A DNA stretch of 64,000 bases. Source: Aurifilum marmelostoma. Lineage: Eukaryota > Ascomycota > Sordariomycetes > Diaporthales > Cryphonectriaceae. The notes beneath the pieces are model-generated. The model saw nothing but the letters and a program-made list of their open reading frames with translations, was not told the origin of the DNA and did no database searches. The stretch's first letter is position 1. Each line of letters opens with the position of its first letter. The DNA is taken from assembly GCA_027559495.1 (NCBI GenBank), contig JAMXSV010000001.1, forward strand, positions 987,921 through 1,051,920, in the 5' to 3' direction. The translations under genes were made by a program, and so were the position numbers. Of this stretch, positions 1-20,000 are shown one piece after another.

Positions 1-1850
1 GACACGATTCGGACCCTTGGCATTGACATACCCTTCTCTGGCTGCCCGGTCCTACCCCTTCGAGTCTATTTTTTATTATTATTTTTTTCCACCTTGGAAT
101 CTTGACTTTACATATTTAAAGACCAAGTCTTTTGGGGAGGGGGGGGTTCGACATGGGGGTGAGACAAACTGACAAGGTCTATCAGGAGACGTGGCCGGGG
201 CCCCCTTCCGGAACGCCTCGTCAGGAGCTTCCATGCATTCTTCCAGAAAATTCGACGAGACTTCTACCATAGCAGGATCGTCGTCGTCTTGACTCACTTT
301 TTCTATTCCTTTTGTCTTGTATCGATACGGCGGCGGCGCCTGCATTGCCAATCATAGTAACCCTGGAGACAGCCATCTGCGGGATGGCACGGCACCAGAA
401 GCAAGGGGTCCCCCTTTGGGACCAGGCGCCCGGATTGCGAAGCATATCTCATCTGCGGCCAGAATCAAACTTCAATGGTACCAGCTGGGCGGCTTGCCCA
501 TGCATGGCTACATGTCATTGTGGTGGTACGCAAGCCGGCGGCCTCCCACACAGGCCGGGGTCGGGACAAATTACCTATCCCACGGAATTTAATTACGTGA
601 GGCCCATGTAATCAGCCCAGATCTATGCAAGATGTAAGCAAGATGAGGTTTCCCCGGGGCCCCCATTGGGAAGGTGATGCACTGTGTGTGCTGGGCCCCA
701 AGGCTGAACCGTGAGCGTGGGTCCCCCACTCGCTGGTTGGCTGTCCGTCTTCTGTCTTTGTTTGATCGTTTGATTTATTTTATTTTGACCTCGGCGCGGA
801 TGGATTACCACGTTTGTCAATACCTGTGTACAGTATGTATCTATAATTGAATTATATTCCTTCATTCCCGACACTCCGGACGGACTATGGACTGCCCTTG
901 CATTAAGTCGACTGGCACCCACCTGTCGCAGCAGGCCTCCAGCTTCTTTCTTCTGCTTGTATGCTATGTTTATTATGTATGTACTATAGTGCTGTACTAT
1001 AATACCTTGTACTTGTTGGCCAGAGGTACTACTGTACTACTTCACTACTGCCACACAAAGGTTGGGCCTGCCCCCTCCCTTTCCCAGAACCCGGGTTCAG
1101 CCTCGCAGCCTCGCAGCCGTTGGGGCTAGATCAAAATACCCGCTCGTGTGTTATCGTCACTTCAAGTCGCCCTCCTATACGTGCTTTAACCTTACCTTAC
1201 CCTCCATGTAAGAACCCTAGGCCTCGGCTTGATTGGGACTCGGTCGTCTAAATCGTCCCATCTGGCAACCTCCACTTGCGACTGGATAGCGATGTTCGTC
1301 CCACCTAGGATTGCCCTTGGCTCCTTCTCCGTCAATTTATGTTTCTATTTTCCTTTTTTTCCTCCTTTTCTCTTTCCTTTTTTACCCCCGCCTTCCCTCT
1401 TCCTCATTCAGCTGGCATGGGGGGTTTTTTTTTTTTTTTTTTTTTTTGTCTCCTTTATTCAATGCAGATCCCTACTGTGCCAGAAGGGTTTGTCGTCGTA
1501 CTACGACATTCTTGAATCCCAGGTCAAAATCTTGGACCACGCGTCTAGCCGGATGAGGTATCATGCTACGTATTACACACACTATGAGAGAGTTCTGCAG
1601 TACAGTACTTTCCTCTCCCCCCACCCCCCACACCTATCACTGCCTGGCATCACAGCAGCAAGTGCTGCTATGTATGGTATCACGGGCAAGAAGGGGAAAC
1701 AGAACCCCACAAGGCTAAACTAAACCGTAGTACGGAGTACTTTCATAGTACACGCCACAGTAGACCCTGTGGGCCCCCCACCGCGGTGAGGGGCCAAGGC
1801 CTAACCGACGTCTGTCAAAAGCTCTATTAGCGGCACCGAAGCGAGGAGCG

Positions 1851-1903
<53 letters not shown>

Positions 1904-3424
1904 AAAAAAAGACTACTATGTACAACCGTCTACTGTAATATAGACCCTGAAGCATTGATGCATGAATATAGGCAATCTCGCAAATGGCCCTGCCTATAGA
2001 CAACAGGCCCGTAACCATTACCCGCCTGTCCCCCACCCTCTTTCGACCTCCACCAAAAGAGAGGAGAAAGAAGAAGAAAAAAAAGAAGAAGACGCGCACG
2101 CAGGAATAAAAGGTTAAAAAAAGAGAAAACGAAACGAAAACGAAACAAGATTGGCGAACCGCGCCTCAATTAGAAATCAATGAATGGGCTGATTGATTAT
2201 TGACTTTGCTGCCTCTCCTCCCCCCCCCCCTTTTTTTTTTGTTTCCCTTTCCCATCTCCTTCTCCCCTTTGGCTCAACTCTGCGCCCGCCAACCTCGTCA
2301 TGCCGTGTCCTTTGTACAGTACACGAACTTACTTACACACACATACTTACAAGCCGAGCACTGGGGGGCTAACACATGTTCACGGTGATCTCCACCATTC
2401 TTTTCCTACGTGATCATTCATCCTCTCGAGGATAAAGCGTCCAGGGCAGTGATGATCCCTGGAATCATGCAATCCATATACGGCAGAGGGCGCGCCGCGT
2501 GACGGACAGGAGGAATAAGAAAAGGGGGGGCTTGGGGGGGGGGGGGAGAATATGAAAAGGCAGGAGAAAAGGGGGGGAAAGGATGCCAGAGGCTAAGCCC
2601 GCACGTCAATATACTACACTGGCTGCTGCGATGTGTCCCATCACCCGCCTCGGGTAACACGACAGGAGGCCATTCGGCCCTTTGCCATTGTAAGAACATG
2701 GACGGGCGGGACAAGACGTGCCTTGCCAAGTCGTAGTGCAACTCTTACCTACGCCAATGCAGGTACCAGACATGAGCGGTCCCCCCCCCTCATGCGTAAC
2801 AGTACCTAGTGCAGTGCCGCAACAGGTCCAGTCTGCGCATGACATGTCGGTAGCTGTTGTGTGCAGGATGTGGGAAGTCACGCAGCGTGTCGTGGGGGCT
2901 GGGACTATCTAGATGGACATGGCCTGAGAGTAAGTCTCGTCGTAGGCATGATGGGTATACTTTTTTCTGGAGCATAGGCGGCGACGACCTTCTCAGTTTC
3001 TGTTATACAAGAGACACGACGGGGACCGACCTCTGCAGATGACGAATGTGCCGCACAGCTTGTTTCACTTTGCTGTCTGTATGTGCAGGATTCGCATTTC
3101 TTTTTTAATTGTTGTCGTACAATCTCGCACGAATTTCGAAGAGAGCAAAATGTCGCGGTACTACAATGCCCCCGTGAACGCCATCTCACTTCACCCATCA
3201 GTGACCAGTAAACCCAAACTTGCGTGCCTCGAGCCCACGTGTGTATATTACAAACCAATCTTGTCCTGTCTTTCCCTCCAAACCATAATCATGGATGTTT
3301 GCGCAGTCGTTCCGTCCGCATGTCTAACACCACCGACCTGCCCTCATATACCCTCGCAAAACTGCAGATCCGCCTATGAGACTGATGCCCTGCCAGTATC
3401 CTTCATAACACCTGGGCGAGTCAA
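1..3424. other. Intergenic region without a supported gene
   Basis: No reading frame here resembles a known family or has convincing start, splice and stop signals. The region is rich in homopolymers: T23 at 1425-1447, A49 at 1853-1901, a C10T10 run near 2221-2240, and G tracts at 2524-2530 and 2534-2546. Phe- and Lys-rich frames in it are products of these tracts. The right end must contain the 3' UTR of prp8, which is transcribed leftwards. Short frames at 79-351 (minus) and 3039-3512 (plus) were examined and not accepted. Confidence 0.6.
1853..1901. repeat. Uninterrupted A49 tract
   Basis: There are 49 consecutive A residues, then T and 8 more A. Just upstream is a short inverted repeat, TTAGCG (about 1827-1832) facing CGCTAA (about 1849-1854). 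A long pure A tract after a compact GC-rich segment could be the tail of a retroposed RNA, but no SINE promoter boxes or target duplication adjoining the tract were found. Simple slippage growth is equally possible. Confidence 0.6.
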
Positions 3425-10973
<7,549 letters not shown>

Positions 10974-12087
10974 CTCGACGCGGCCTTGTTATCGAGTGAT
11001 TCGCTGTTGTGTTCAATTGTCCCGAGGGACCTGATCAGCTCGCAGTGCCCGCGGGTCGCGCGAACAGCGTGAGCGGGCAAGTTCACCTATGCGCTGAGTT
11101 TAGCAAGCAGTCCTCGAGGGTATGTGCTGTTCTGTGAGTTGCATACAGCTGCTTGATAGATGTCGGTGTCATCAGCAGGTTTTCAGACAAGACCTGAAAG
11201 ATGTGCTGGATGAAAAAGATGGCCTCTGAACGACTTTGCCTTCACATTTGGCAGCTGAGGTTGCTTGATGATGGCGACCTCTGATTTTACGCGATGGCAC
11301 TAACCTGATCTGAGCCTAGTGGTTTTGCTCTGGATTTGCCCCACACTCAAGCTACAGCCTGGCAGCCCGGGCACGCTGAGGCCTGGTCTGTACTAACTTG
11401 CATGTAAAAAGTGCAGTACACCTGTATTCAACCACAATTGATCATTTGGTGCGAGTACAAATTTATGATGTGGGATTGGCAAATAACAAGGCATCATGAC
11501 AACACTGTTTTATTTCTCACAGAAAGGTGTCCCTACCCCAGAAATGATAGGTTCTCTTGCAATATGTACAGGCCCATGCTGGGGTGGCGGCCATGCCTAG
11601 TACGCCAGCTCAGCACGCCCAGGCAGGTCCCTGGTAGGCTAGTGGCTCACTCTGGGAGGCAACTCACACTTCTGCACCCATCAGATTTTGCTGCGGCGCA
11701 TCTTTCACTCTCATATTTCTTTTTTACAATCAACCGTCCTGGCTCACGTTCACATTTTCGAGTTGTAAAAAAGAAGCCTAATTCTATCCGAATGAGACTT
11801 AAGTCTCTACTCGAATATTGACGCGCTGCAGGAGCTGTTCAATCGCAGATCCAGTAAGCCCAAGTTGCGCAGCTGGTGACGGGCTCTGCCAGCTGGCCGA
11901 AATTTGCTCCACAGACAGCTGACGGAAAAAGTTGACCCCTCCAAACGGTCCACTCGTTTCTTTCAACTGCAACACCACAAAAGTCGCAACAAAGCCGCCA
12001 CCACTTGCGAGCATTTCGACCCAAGGGCCGACTCGCAACATCCAACGAATCGACGACTCATCTCAATAACTCGAACCCGAAGTCAAC
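10974..12087. promoter_or_regulatory. Divergent promoter region between prp8 and nip1
   Basis: These 1.1 kb separate the start codons of two divergent genes and should hold both promoters and 5' UTRs. No coding sequence is supported. A perfect 13-bp inverted repeat (11717-11729 and 11763-11775) lies about 310 bp upstream of the nip1 start. No TATA box position can be fixed with confidence. Confidence 0.6.
11717..11775. repeat. Perfect 13-bp inverted repeat with 33-nt spacer
   Basis: TTCTTTTTTACAA at 11717-11729 is the exact reverse complement of TTGTAAAAAAGAA at 11763-11775. The spacer is of mixed composition. The arms are AT-rich, so chance is possible. The site lies in the nip1-proximal part of the divergent promoter region and could form a hairpin or bind a dimeric factor; neither is shown. 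Confidence 0.6.
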
Positions 12088-14792
12088 ATGTCTCGATTCT
12101 TCCGCAGCGGCGACGACAGCTCCTCTGAGAGCAGCTCTGATGAGGAGGCGCTGTACTCTGGAGAGGAGGAGGAGGAAAAGGAGGAGCAGTCCGACGAGGA
12201 GTCATCTGAGGAGGAGGAGGACGAGGATGAGTCTGACTCCGACTCCAGCGACAGCGATGCAGGCAAGAAGCAGGGTGCTTCGCGTTTCTTGTACGACTGG
12301 TCTGAGAGTGAAGAGAGTGACACGGAGCAGACCACCAAGGTCAAGTCGGCCAAGGACAAGCGACATGACGAGCTTGATGCCACCATCACCCTGATCACCA
12401 ACGCCGAGAAGATCAACGACTGGAACATCATCTCGAGCGGTAAGCATCACGAGCTCTTGATCTGTCGTCCCCGCGCCCGTGATGCTAATTTGCCACAGAA
12501 TTCGACAAGCTGAACCGCCAGGCTGAGAAGCTGCGGGTGGCCGGCAAGGCCCCCAAGGCCTACATCAAGTGCATTGCCGACCTCGAGGACTTTATGAACG
12601 AGGCCATCGCCAAGCAGAAAGTCAGCGCCAAAAAGATGAACAAGCTGAACGCGCAGGGCCTCAACGCCGTCAAGCAAAAGATCAAGAAGACGAACAAGGA
12701 GTACCAGGCCCAGATCGAGGAGTACCGCGAGGACAAGGATGTGTACATGTTCGATTCCGAGCCGGAGGTGGAGGAGGTCAAGCCCAAGAAGGTTCGCATC
12801 AGGGACGCTTTCGACGACGGCACCGCAGATGTTGGCGGTGACGAGTTCACCGAGGTGGGGCGTGGCGGAAAGGTCCTCCAGTACACCCCCGAGAGTATCT
12901 TCAAGCACCTCCGGACAATAATGGAGTCCAGGGGTAAGAAGAACACAGACAGGCTGGAGCAGATCAGGGTCATGGAGAAGCTGAACGAGATCTCAAACAC
13001 TCCCTACCAACGAATTCGCGTCCTGCTCACCCTCGTCTCTACTCGGTTCGATCTTGGCTCTGGTGCAAGCACCTCCATGCCTGTGGAGCAGTGGAAGGCG
13101 GCTGAGAAGGAGATTGGCCTTCTCCTGAGCACCTTGGACGACCACCGCGACTATATCGTCATCGAGAACGCCGAGGAGTGGGAGAACGACGACTCACCCC
13201 CGACCCTGCAGGAAGGCCAGAAGTACATCAAGGTCCCTGGAAGCGTGGTCTCCTACATCGAGCGTCTCGATGACGAGCTGACACGGTCCCTCCAAACCAT
13301 CGACCCTCACACTTCAGAGTATATCGACCGCCTGACCGACGAGACTGCACTTTACAACCTCGTCTTCAAGTCACAACTGTACTACGAAATGTTGCGCAAG
13401 GACCAGACCCTAGAGATTGAGCAGGACAGCATCAACCGCATCGTCAGCCGCCGCCTCGAACACATCTATTTCAAGGCAAGTTTTCTGTACTTCCAAACTA
13501 ATCAAGTCTTTCTTTCTAACCATTCGCAGCCTTCCCAAGTGGTGAAAACCCTCGAGGAGAATTCTTGGAAGGCAGTGCCCTCTGACGTGGACTCGGCAAT
13601 TACACCTCGTGCTACCAGTGCCGAGACGTCCGAGCTCGTCAACATCCTTAGCAACTACCTCTTTGCCAATGGCGAGGGCTACCACCGAGCTCGCGCCATG
13701 CTGTGCCACATCTACTTCCTCGCACTTCACGACAACTACTACAAGGCTCGCGACCTGATGCTCATGTCTCACCTGCAAGAGAATATCGCCAGCTTCAACG
13801 TTGCATCACAGATATTGTACAACCGGACGCTTGTGCAAGTTGGTCTCTGCGCTTTCCGCAAGGGTCTGGTGTATGATGCCCAGAACACCCTTCAGGAGAT
13901 CTGCGGTAGTGGCCGTCAGAAGGAGCTTCTCGCGCAGGGCGTAATGATCCAGCGCTACAGCCAGGTCTCGCCGGAGCAGGAGCGCCTGGAGAGGCAGCGA
14001 CAGCTACCTTTCCACATGCATATCAACCTCGAGCTCCTGGAGTGCGTGTACCTGACGTGCAGCATGCTCCTGGAGATTCCCCTGCTTGCCCACATCGGCT
14101 CGTCTCCTGACATCAAGAAGCGAGTCATCAGCAAGACTTACCGCCGCATGTTGGAGTACCACGAGCGACAGATCTTTACCGGGCCTCCTGAGAACACGAG
14201 GGATCACGTCATGCAGGCGTCCAAGGCCCTGGCTGCCGGCGAGTGGAAGAAGGCTACTGACTTCATCCACGCCATCAAGATCTGGGAGCTGATGCCCAAC
14301 ACCGATGACATCAAGACGATGCTCGCGAAGCAGATCCAGGAGGAGGGTCTCCGGACTTACCTGTTCACGTATGCTCCTTTCTACGACACCCTGGCCATCG
14401 AGACCCTGAGCAACATGTTCGAGCTCGAGCCGAGGAAGACTTCGGCGATCGTGAGCAAGATGATCAGCCACGAGGAGCTGGCGGCAGCTCTCGACCAGGT
14501 CACCAAGACCGTCATCTTCCGCAAGGGCGTCGAGCTCAGCCGGCTGCAGAGCCTCGCCATGGCCCTGTCAGACAAGGCCAGCAACCTCATCGAGACGAAC
14601 GAAAGAACCCTTGAGCAGCGGACACAAGGTTCATCGAACGCCTTCGAGCGGTCGACGAGAGGAGGCGGCCGTGGAGGTCGTGGCGGCGCGAGGGGTGGCC
14701 GGGGTGGACCAAGAACAGGTGGCACGGGGCCCAGGCAGACTGGTGGCACGCAATTCACGGGCGGTGCTCTCGGGGCCGCTGTGCGTGGCTAG
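12088..14792 (+). CDS. nip1: Eukaryotic translation initiation factor 3 subunit c
   Basis: eIF3c is a core subunit of the eIF3 complex. It links eIF3 to eIF1 and eIF5 and the 40S ribosome during start-codon scanning in the cytoplasm. Exons 12088-12439, 12499-13475 and 13530-14792 join to 864 codons (863 residues), the normal length for filamentous fungi. The protein starts [12 protein letters not shown] and has a Ser/Asp/Glu-rich acidic N-terminus (residues 5-75) typical of the family. The eIF3c core follows, and the PCI domain lies in the last third (region [19 protein letters not shown]). The tail is an RGG-rich segment (about 14660-14720, [16 protein letters not shown]). Intron 1 (59 nt, GTAAGC...CACAG) restores [11 protein letters not shown]. 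Intron 2 (54 nt) has a GC donor, GCAAGT, and is a multiple of three without a stop. Removing it restores [16 protein letters not shown], the expected family sequence. Confidence 0.96.
13476..13529 (+). other. GC-AG intron 2 of nip1
   Basis: The donor is AAG|GCAAGT, a GC variant with otherwise perfect complementarity to U1. The branch-like site CTAAC lies 13 nt before the acceptor, CGCAG. The intron is 54 nt, divisible by three, and has no in-frame stop, so retention would only add 18 residues after YFK. Conservation on both sides argues that it is spliced. Confidence 0.85.
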
Positions 14793-15227
14793 ATGCACTA
14801 CGCTGCTCTGCTTTTGAAGTTTTGTTCTTTACTCGGCTTAACGGCATGGGACCGGTTTTCCTCGCTTTGGAGGTGAAAAAGGAATAGGCAATTCTCGTGA
14901 CCAGGGGCTACGAGTATTAGATTGTTAAAATTGACGACATTATTCTAATGAAATTGCCTTTCTAAGCGAGGTTGTTGGTGATTCCAAGGCTATTGGTGAC
15001 TTCGTGTGATTGAAACTGTCGTAGAAAGTAATAATTATTCCTTGACTTTGGCTCTTCTTTTTTTCGTTCTTTTCGTGCTCCCGGTAATTAAATTGGCCCG
15101 GGGGGGGGGGCCTCCGATAAGATACGTACTTAGCGGCAGGCCAATTGCGGATGTTCAAAATTCATGAGCTCCAACGCCTGGCCAAACCTCGCAATCCGAC
15201 TTCCCAAAACCACCCACACCATTGACT
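14793..15227. other. nip1 3' / mrpl10 5' intergenic region
   Basis: This 435-bp gap holds the nip1 3' UTR and the mrpl10 promoter. It includes an AT-rich stretch and a G10 tract near 15101-15110. No gene is seen. Confidence 0.6.
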
Positions 15228-16266
15228 ATGCCGCCCAGGATACCAACGTCGCACATCATAAGATGCTGCAGGGCGTCAATTGAGAGAAGACCAAGGGTGA
15301 CGACGGCTCCCCTTGCGTCCCTATTTGCCGCCCTGTCCATACAAAACCCTTCACCACAACAGACGCTGTCGCAAGCACGACACGCTTCGATCCTGAGCGA
15401 CCTGCGCGACAACCGCGGTGCCTACAACAAGAGGATCAGAAAAGGCCGTGGTGCGTCCTCTGGATACGGAAAGACGTCTGGTCGTGGTCACAAGGGTCAG
15501 GGCCAGCACGGGAAGGTCAAACCTTGGTTCCAGGGTGGACAGACGCCGCTCATTTTCAAGCATGGACGGATGGGTTTTGTGAACCAGTAGGTATTTTTCC
15601 TATATCCTGCGTGCAAATTCATAAATTCTTGTTCGCTGGCCTAATATGTGTCTACACAGTGGCAAGGAGAATATCGCCCATGTCAACCTCACACGCCTGC
15701 AAGCGTGGATCGACGCCGGCCGCATCGACCCGACCAAGCCGATCACGCCCAAGGAGCTCATCGCGTGCAACCTGATCGGGCGTGTTCCGGACGGGATCAA
15801 ATTGCTCGCGCACGGGCGTTACGACAAGCCGGCGGAGGGGAGCCCGATCATGAAGCAGCCGATCGACATCATCGTGTCGCGGGCGTCCGCCAAGGCGATC
15901 GAGGCTATCGAGTCGGCCGGCGGCAAGATCGTCACGCGGTACTACACCAAGGAGGCAATCCGAAATCTGATGCGCGGCAAGAGCGTCAACACCAGCGAGC
16001 CGCTGCCCGTGGGCAAGGACTTTGTCGAGCCGGCGCTGGAGAAGCTGAGGGGGGGGCCGTACCTATACAGGCTGCCCGATCCTGTGGGCCGTTGGCACAT
16101 TGAGTATTATCGTGATCCAGCGCATAGGGGATATCTGAGCCACCAGCTGAAGCCAGGCGAGTCGCCTAGTTTGTTCTTCCGGGTTCCCAGCAAGACGATC
16201 AAGAAGAAGGCTGCCAAGGTCAAGGAGGTGGAGCAGAGCGACAAGAAGCTGTTCCAGCTTCGGTAG
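15228..16266 (+). CDS. mrpl10: Mitochondrial large-subunit ribosomal protein uL15m
   Basis: uL15m is a structural protein of the mitochondrial 54S subunit, encoded in the nucleus. Exons 15228-15586 and 15660-16266 give 321 residues. The intron (73 nt, GTAGGT...ACACAG, branch CTAAT) splits a His codon and joins GFVNQ-side sequence to [11 protein letters not shown]. Skipping the intron would hit a stop at once. The N-terminus ([17 protein letters not shown], basic with few acids) looks like a mitochondrial presequence. The bacterial L15 signature follows: [27 protein letters not shown], here spread over 15430-15510. The C-terminal extension to [15 protein letters not shown] is of fungal mitoribosomal type. 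The ATG at 15228 is chosen because no upstream in-frame ATG exists. Confidence 0.95.
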
Positions 16267-17136
16267 AGTCACTAGAGTCAAGATATATACAGAGAGATCT
16301 GTCGTAGTATATCTCCAATGACATGTCAAACGTACAAAGCTCAGTGCATTCCAACACATTGCATCAAGATAGTAAATATTCAAACTACGGCGTGAGAGGG
16401 CAGAACCACCGTTTCCAGTCGAAATCACTGTTTCTACCCCATCACTTCCCCCAGAAAGGCTATAATATATATATACGAAAGTTACGAGAACAATCACGAG
16501 AAATTATTCCGGGGCAAGTTGGCGCTGTGTTATGTCATTCGTCTCCAAGCCGAGCAAGGAGAGTACGCACTGCAGAGCGGGATGTTCAGGTTGCGAAGGC
16601 AAGGGCCAAGCGTTCCATCCTGAGCTGCCAATGTTTAGTGCGCTGGATCACCTAGGCCTAGCGCTTGGGGTGCTTCTCTCAGTGGGCACTGGATCCGCTC
16701 GCAGCGCAGAGCTTCCCCTGCATGCGCTGCAGGCCAGAGCTGAAGGAGCACGGTAACTGCCCACACGCCGTACTCAGCTTGCAAAGTACATACCTACACT
16801 TCAGCAGTACAGCCATTACTCGACACCATCTCTCGAGAGTGGCCTCTTGCGTTTGGATACCCCTTTTTGCACACACTTTTTAAGATTCTCTTGAAATTCC
16901 TGTATTGTTTTGCTTGTACGTATCATCTGCTTTTGCACCAGCATTGCTGCTGTCTTGCCTCTGCTTGTTTCGTCGCATCATCATCACAACTCCGAGCCGA
17001 TTACGCTTCCCTGCTCCGCCCACCCCGAACCACAGGAGCCACCGTCCGAGGCGCCTCGAAGATAACTCCTCGACTCGCACATCGACTTGCCCTGTTCAAG
17101 AAGCGCAGGCGAATCGCTCCTCCCAACAAGAGCAAG
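16267..17136. other. mrpl10 3' / mvp1 5' intergenic region
   Basis: These 870 bp are expected to hold the mrpl10 3' UTR and the mvp1 promoter and leader. An AT-alternating tract lies near 16461-16475. The mvp1 frame is open upstream of its ATG back to about 16867, but that translation is low-complexity and lacks conservation, so it is treated as leader. No other gene is seen. Confidence 0.55.
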
Positions 17137-20000
17137 ATGTCCCTCTTCGGCACGTCGCCGCCGGACGAGTCGCCGTCGATGCACTCGTCCTTTGCCCGCT
17201 CGCGCGCCTCGCTCTTTGACGAGGATGACTCCATGACCGCCTCTCAGACCCAGTCTGCCTCCAACTCCCTCTTCCAGGACGACGCCTCGCCCTGGGACAT
17301 GCCCACCCCGCGCAAGCAGAAATCGCGGGCCGACTTGCTCCGAAACCTCCTCGATGGCATAGACACCCCCGACAGCTACATTGAGACATTCGACACGGTG
17401 GTCCGGGAGGGCGGCGGCGGCGGCAAGGTCTCGTCCTCTGGCGTCTCGCGCGTGCTGGCTGCTGCGGCGCTGGACGCTGACGCGCAGGCCAAGATCATGA
17501 GCATTATCGCACCAGCCGGTGGCGAGGTTGCGCTGGGCCGAAACGAGTTCAACGTGCTGCTTGCGCTGGTTGGGCTCGCCCAGGAGGGAGAGATCATCAG
17601 CCTGGACAGCGTTGATGAGCGACGAAGAAGTGAGTCCCACACTCGGATCTTCTTTCTATAACAAACTCGTGCATACGGCCATGCCCCGTCAAATATCGTC
17701 CCCATATCCTACCTGCATGCGCAATCACTCGCGTGTTCCGCAGTCGCACTGCCCATCTAGGACAGCCATGCACGCACGCCCTTTATCTTATCTCTGGACC
17801 CCCAGCGGCAACCACCTCAGCAGTAGTGGAGGCCGGATCTGCCTCGGCGCTGTGTTGGCAGTTTGGCCTAAAGACATCATCCGCCTGTCGAGGCCCAATA
17901 GAGCTGTTGTGGGGCCGGACCCAGGCCGATTAATGTTCTTGTTTTCCTGCTCATACCCTACTATCAGCGCGCAATCCTCTATACACGACTGTTTCTTGTT
18001 TATTTGGCTCCCTTTTTTTCTCTTTTTTTACTTTTCTTCTTTTTCATTTTCTCGTCAAACAGTCGGCTGACCGTGTCCAATTTCTCCGAGACACAGATCT
18101 TCCACAGATCAGGCTTCCCAGCATTACAGACCAACCTTCTGCAGAACAAGTCTTTGCTGGAACCAGCGAACTCGGCGCGAAGCTACCGCAGCGACCCGTA
18201 ACTCCACCGGCCAAGGATAGTACGTCTTCGACATCCAGGACTCCCACGACCTTCCGAAAGCCCTCGATGGATTATCAAGATGACCCCTGGAACACTCCAG
18301 ACGTCCACAAAAACCACAAGCACGCCGTTGAGCCTCCCAAGCCAGTGAATGGCGATGGGTCGCCCGACGAAGCTGACGTTCCAAGCACCAATGGCAACCA
18401 TAACAGTAACGGCAACGGCGATGAAGTCCGCGGTAGCCCTATCGCGCCACCCTCGCGGACAACGTCCACCTTTACCACGACTGTAATGAGCACGGCCAAC
18501 GACCCAGCAGCTCCTGGTTCGATGCGGCAGAGCTCATTTGGTCCTGCCCAGTCGCCCAGCGGTGCTTGGGGAGGCGAGTTCTTCGGCGGAGCTGGAGGCA
18601 ACCCTGATGAGAGCGCCAGTCCGTTCGGGCCTCCAGGAGGAAGTAACGGCGGTCGGGGTCCAGGCGAGCCACGGCCCGGCCCTACGAGTAGGACGATAGG
18701 CAGTGGCAGGACGGGCAGTGGGCTGGAGGAGAACATTGTCGTAGCGTTGATGCCCGAGAAGGAGGGCATGTTCATGTTCCAGCACCACAATTACGAGGTC
18801 GCGAGCGTCAGGCGGGGCAGCAAGGTCATCAGGAGATACAGCGACTTTGTGTGGTTGTTGGACTGCTTGCACAAGAGGTATCCTTTCAGGATGTTACCTC
18901 TTCTGCCGCCAAAACGGGTTGCCGGTATGCCTATGCTTTTCTCAATGCATCACCAGGTCTTTGTATATGCTGACTCCGTCGTCCAGTCAATGGGAATCAC
19001 CTATCGAATGATGGGGCATTCATTGAGAAGCGTCGCCGCGGTCTTGCCAGGTTTCTGAACGCTCTCGTCCGCCACCCGATTCTGAGTCAGGAGCAGCTGG
19101 TCATCATGTTCCTGACAGTGCCTACCGAGCTTTCCGTCTGGCGCAAGCAGGCCAACCTCTCTGTCCAGGATGAATTCGCCGGCCGTGCCCTGCCGCCTGG
19201 GCTCGAGGACTCCCTATCGCCTCAGCTCGACGAACTGTTCTCTCAGACCCGCGCCGGCGTTCGCCGCAGTGCTGAGCTCTACATCAATGTGTGCAGCGTC
19301 ATGGACCGGCTTGTCAAGCGCAATGAGGGCGTCGCCGCTGACCACGCACGGATCGCCATGAGCCTGACGTCTCTGACAGAGACCACGTCGGACACATATG
19401 CGACCGACACCAACGAGGTGCCGCTGCTCAACGATGGCCTGATCGCCATGAGCAAGCACCTGCGCACCAGCCAGACACTGATGGAGGACGAGGCGCGGGC
19501 ATGGGACGAGGGCGTGCTGGAGGATCTCAAGAGGCAGCGCGACGCGCTCGTCAGTGTGCGCGACCTGTTTGACCGCCGGGAGCGGCTGGATCGGGACAAC
19601 ATTCCGTACCTGGAAAAGCGGATCCAGAACAACGAGACGAAACTGGCGAACCTCAGAGGCAAGCCCGATGGGATGGTCAAGCCTGGAGAGATCGAAAGGG
19701 TCGTAGAGGCCATCATCAAGGTACAGTCAAAACCTCCGTTCCCCTATACACAGGCATTTGGTCAGTACTGACTTGGGGCCGTCGCGACAGGACAAAGAGT
19801 CGATCGTCAACCAGCACAACCGCTCCGTCTTTGTCAAGGAGTGCATCCGCGACGAGCTCATCACCTTCCAGTCGACGCAGTACCACGTCTCGCACTGGAA
19901 CCAGGACTGGGCGCAGGAGCGTGTCAAGTACTCGGAGATGCTGGCAGACAACTGGCGCCGCCTCCTGGACGAGCTCGAGGGCATGCCCTTGGGCGACTAA
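17137..20000 (+). CDS. mvp1: Sorting nexin Mvp1 (PX-BAR, SNX8-like)
   Basis: Mvp1 binds phosphatidylinositol 3-phosphate on endosomes and promotes retrograde sorting and membrane tubulation. Exons 17137-17629, 18097-18924, 18987-19720 and 19791-20000 give 754 residues. The start MSLFGTSPPDESPS matches the family's usual N-terminus. Residues about 60-160 form the EH-like N-terminal region. A Ser/Gly/Pro-rich linker follows. The PX domain spans about residues 376-500, with RRYSDF (basic phosphoinositide site), LPPKRVA and the restored FIEKRRRGLARFLNALVRHP. The rest is the BAR coiled coil, ending WRRLLDELEGMPLGD. Intron 1 is long (467 nt, acceptor GACACAG giving ERRRNLP). Introns 2 and 3 are 62 and 70 nt. 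The gene is convergent with dcn1, 861 bp downstream. Confidence 0.94.

Noticed and set aside
79..351. 90-codon minus-strand frame with an acidic patch
   Set aside because: No recognisable family; a GTGAGT donor-like site inside it could mark an exon, but no partner exon was found.
1311..2099. Phe-rich open frames on both strands
   Set aside because: They are translations of the T23 and A49 tracts, with no conserved content or splice signals.
12560..14471. Minus-strand frames opposite nip1
   Set aside because: Shadows of the nip1 coding sequence.
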